Assembly: GCF_022348085.1 (NCBI RefSeq)
Contig: NZ_JAKRFN010000005.1
Coordinates: 248,001-312,000 of the forward strand
DNA: 64,000 bases
Source: Mycobacterium sp. PSTR-4-N
Lineage (GTDB): Bacteria > Actinomycetota > Actinomycetes > Mycobacteriales > Mycobacteriaceae
Direction: 5' to 3'
In this document: positions 62,539-64,000 of the stretch, piece after piece
Layout: every line of letters starts with the position of its first letter
Position numbering within the stretch: position 1 is the stretch's first letter
Translations under genes and position numbers: made by a program
Notes under the pieces: model-generated
Databases searched by the model: none
What the model saw: the letters and a program-made list of their open reading frames with translations, nothing else
What the model was told of the DNA's origin: nothing

Positions 62539-62889
62539 TCAGACGCTGCGGGATTCGCTCGCCGCCTCGCGGGTGGGCCGGGTGGTGAGGTGGTCGAGCA
62601 CACCGGTGATGTCCAACAGCCGCTGCAGTTGGGCTGGGCGGTGGTCGAGGTGCAGCTGCACCCCGGCGGCGGAGGTCTTGCGGTGCACGAGCAGCAGCCC
62701 GGACAGTCCGGCGGAATCGCAGAACGTCAGACCGGCGAAGTCGAGGCGCAGGTCGGTGACCACGGATGAACCGGCCAGCACATCGCACACGGCCGACACG
62801 AGCGTGGCCGTGCTCCCGTAGTCGAGGTCGCCGGTCACGGTCAACCTGGCGGAGGTGCCGTCGATGTCGGTGCTCAGCGTGAGGTTCAT
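62539..62889 (-). CDS. STAS-domain anti-sigma factor antagonist-like protein
   Basis: A 116-residue stand-alone STAS protein. The strand-helix core is LRLDFAGLTFCDSAGLSGLL (about residues 53-72), with the canonical DSAG phospho-acceptor Ser, and RLTVTGDLDYGSTATLVSAV is the first strand-helix. Such proteins bind anti-sigma kinases (SpoIIAA/RsbV type) or join stressosomes. The ATG at 62889 overlaps the stop of the cobalamin-binding protein, so the two are translationally coupled and probably form a signalling pair. Confidence 0.87.
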   Translation of the reverse strand: MNLTLSTDIDGTSARLTVTGDLDYGSTATLVSAVCDVLAGSSVVTDLRLDFAGLTFCDSAGLSGLLLVHRKTSAAGVQLHLDHRPAQLQRLLDITGVLDHLTTRPTREAASESRSV

Positions 62890-63941
62890 GCAGATGCTGC
62901 CTGGTCGATCGGGGCCCTGCCGAGGGCACGGTGTGCCGCGGCGAGGAGGCGCTGGGTACGGGGGAACTCGGACAGGTGGGCGGCCAGTGCGTCGAGTGCG
63001 GGATGCAGCGACGCCGCGGGCACCCCACGGGCGGTCAGGATCTCGGCGGTCCAGGTGACGAAATCGGTGAACAGGGCATCGTCGTCGAGGTACAGCGCGG
63101 TCGCCAGGAAGTCGACGATGTGCGCGATGTCCTCGGTGGTGTGCTGCCGCTGCTGCTCGTTGTAGTCGCGCATTGCGGGAAACCGGGTCTCCAGCTCGGT
63201 CACCGTCGTCGCGACCAGGTTGCCGGCCGTGGTGCTGACCATCGTGTACTCCTGGTCGGCCAGGTGCGGCAGATCGTCGATGGGTTGATGTGGCGCGCAC
63301 GGCGTGCGGCGCGGGACGCCGTCGGCCAGCAGCACGGCCGCGGTCCTGGCATCGGGTGCCCATGCGTCGGCCCCCAACTGCGATGCGAAGCGACCGTCCG
63401 TGCCGAAGCCGGCGCCACCGGCGAGGACCGGAACCCCCGCGGCCTGGCATGCCGTGATCGCGGCATGCGCGGTGGGCAGGCGGGTCGGGATCATGCAGGA
63501 CAGCGCCACCGCGTCGGGACCGTGCTGGTGCAGATGCGCGATCAGATGGGGGGTGGGCACCTGGGCGCCGAGGAAGTCGACCTGCCAGCCGCGCAGGCGC
63601 AGCACCTCGGCGAGCAGCCGGGCAGGCAGCGCGTGCCACTCGCCGTCCACGCACGCGACGGTCACCCGGCCCATCGTCGTCTCCGTCGACCGGCATGCGG
63701 CGTGGTGGGCCAGGGCCGCGATCACCCGGTCGTTGATCGCGGTGGCGACGTGCTCCTGCACCACGGTGATCCGGTTGGCCGCCCACTCCGTGCCCACTCG
63801 CCGCTGCACGGGCGCGATCACCTCGAGCAGGAGCTCCTCGCAGGGCACACCCGCGTCGGCGGCCTCGAGAATCGTTGTGGCGGCGGCGTATTCGTCACCG
63901 TCGAGGAGTGCGGCCCAGAGCCTGTCGATGGTGGTGCTCAT
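62886..63941 (-). CDS. Cobalamin-binding sensor, CarH/LitR-like without DNA-binding domain
   Basis: A 351-residue protein. Residues about 1-85 form the four-helix cap with the photoreceptor signature W53-x9-E63-H64 (TEWAANRITVVQEHVATAIN). The Rossmann-like B12 domain (about 90-215) has E101-W-H103, where H103 is placed as the lower axial ligand, followed by Pro instead of the usual Gly, then LGAQVPTPHLIAHLHQHG and VLAGGAGFG. Residues about 225-351 are a further helical domain of unknown type. There is no MerR helix-turn-helix, unlike CarH. The ATG at 63941 overlaps the stop of an upstream gene and its own stop overlaps the STAS start. Binding of adenosyl- or methylcobalamin is very likely; light sensing is inferred. 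Confidence 0.85.
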   Translation of the reverse strand: MSTTIDRLWAALLDGDEYAAATTILEAADAGVPCEELLLEVIAPVQRRVGTEWAANRITVVQEHVATAINDRVIAALAHHAACRSTETTMGRVTVACVDGEWHALPARLLAEVLRLRGWQVDFLGAQVPTPHLIAHLHQHGPDAVALSCMIPTRLPTAHAAITACQAAGVPVLAGGAGFGTDGRFASQLGADAWAPDARTAAVLLADGVPRRTPCAPHQPIDDLPHLADQEYTMVSTTAGNLVATTVTELETRFPAMRDYNEQQRQHTTEDIAHIVDFLATALYLDDDALFTDFVTWTAEILTARGVPAASLHPALDALAAHLSEFPRTQRLLAAAHRALGRAPIDQAASA

Positions 63942-64000
63942 GCGGACGCCGTGTACCTGCCCGCGGTGTGCCCGTCGACCGCACTGAGGTGGGTGCGGCG
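63938..64000 (-). CDS. 3' end of an upstream gene (cut by window)
   Basis: The last 20 codons and stop of a minus-strand gene: RRTHLSAVDGHTAGRYTASA. The stop codon TGA overlaps the ATG of the cobalamin sensor as ATGA, so this gene heads or belongs to the same operon. Twenty residues are too few to name the family. A partner such as a kinase, phosphatase or PAS sensor would fit the operon, but that is speculation. Supported only by the open frame and the coupling. Confidence 0.6.
   Translation of the reverse strand, partial: RRTHLSAVDGHTAGRYTASA

Overview
The window is high-GC chromosomal DNA from an actinomycete, most likely a fast-growing environmental mycobacterium (Mycolicibacterium type). 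The evidence is an MmpS/MmpL pair, a fused HadA/HadB-like dehydratase, a cutinase, two F420-dependent LLM oxidoreductases, an Acg-type nitroreductase, a GAF-ANTAR protein, frequent GTG/TTG starts and many ATGA stop/start overlaps. I saw no rRNA, tRNA, CRISPR array, insertion sequence or prophage gene. Coding density is high and no gap between genes exceeds 300 bases.

Layout. 1-6.9 kb: a sulfite-oxidase-like molybdoenzyme cut by the window start, a methyltransferase, a divergent TetR/SDR pair with a palindromic operator, a succinate-semialdehyde-type dehydrogenase, and an amino-acid permease divergent from a tandem universal stress protein. 7-10.3 kb: a large MASE1-like/PAS/GGDEF/EAL c-di-GMP enzyme and a small exported Gly/Tyr-rich protein with a strong terminator. 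10.3-18.4 kb: a translationally coupled catalase-like peroxidase/cytochrome b561/cutinase operon, a quinone oxidoreductase, a benzoylformate-decarboxylase-like ThDP enzyme and a LuxR-type LAL regulator; a near-identical 24-bp element lies upstream of both the peroxidase operon and the decarboxylase. 18.4-27.3 kb: S4 protein, TetR, acyltransferase, PAS-GGDEF cyclase, type II NADH dehydrogenase, methyltransferase, an alpha/beta-hydrolase fused to a LuxR domain, a MOSC protein and a cation/Ca2+ antiporter. 27.4-34.7 kb: mmpS-mmpL, DedA, and a MarR regulon with three related operator sites. 34.7-46.1 kb: arylsulfatase-MarR, SDR, GH6 cellulase, Acg-type nitroreductase, STAS protein, FAD monooxygenase, EVE-like protein, aldo/keto reductase, Lcp/MpaB-like protein and a GAF-ANTAR pair. 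46.2-61 kb: a MOSC-reductase-ferredoxin fusion, DUF2231 protein, LLM enzymes, malQ, VIT1-like transporter, amidase, FNT channel, TesB and a lipid/alcohol metabolism run.

The most interesting region is the right edge (61,046-64,000, minus strand). Four stop/start overlaps and one 6-bp gap join the end of an unseen gene, a cobalamin-binding protein, a STAS protein, a Nei-type DNA glycosylase and a hydrolase. The cobalamin protein carries the Wx9EH signature of CarH/LitR B12 photoreceptors but no DNA-binding domain; instead it has a C-terminal helical domain. I read this as a possible light- or B12-responsive partner-switching module linked to repair of oxidised DNA. This is inference and needs testing.
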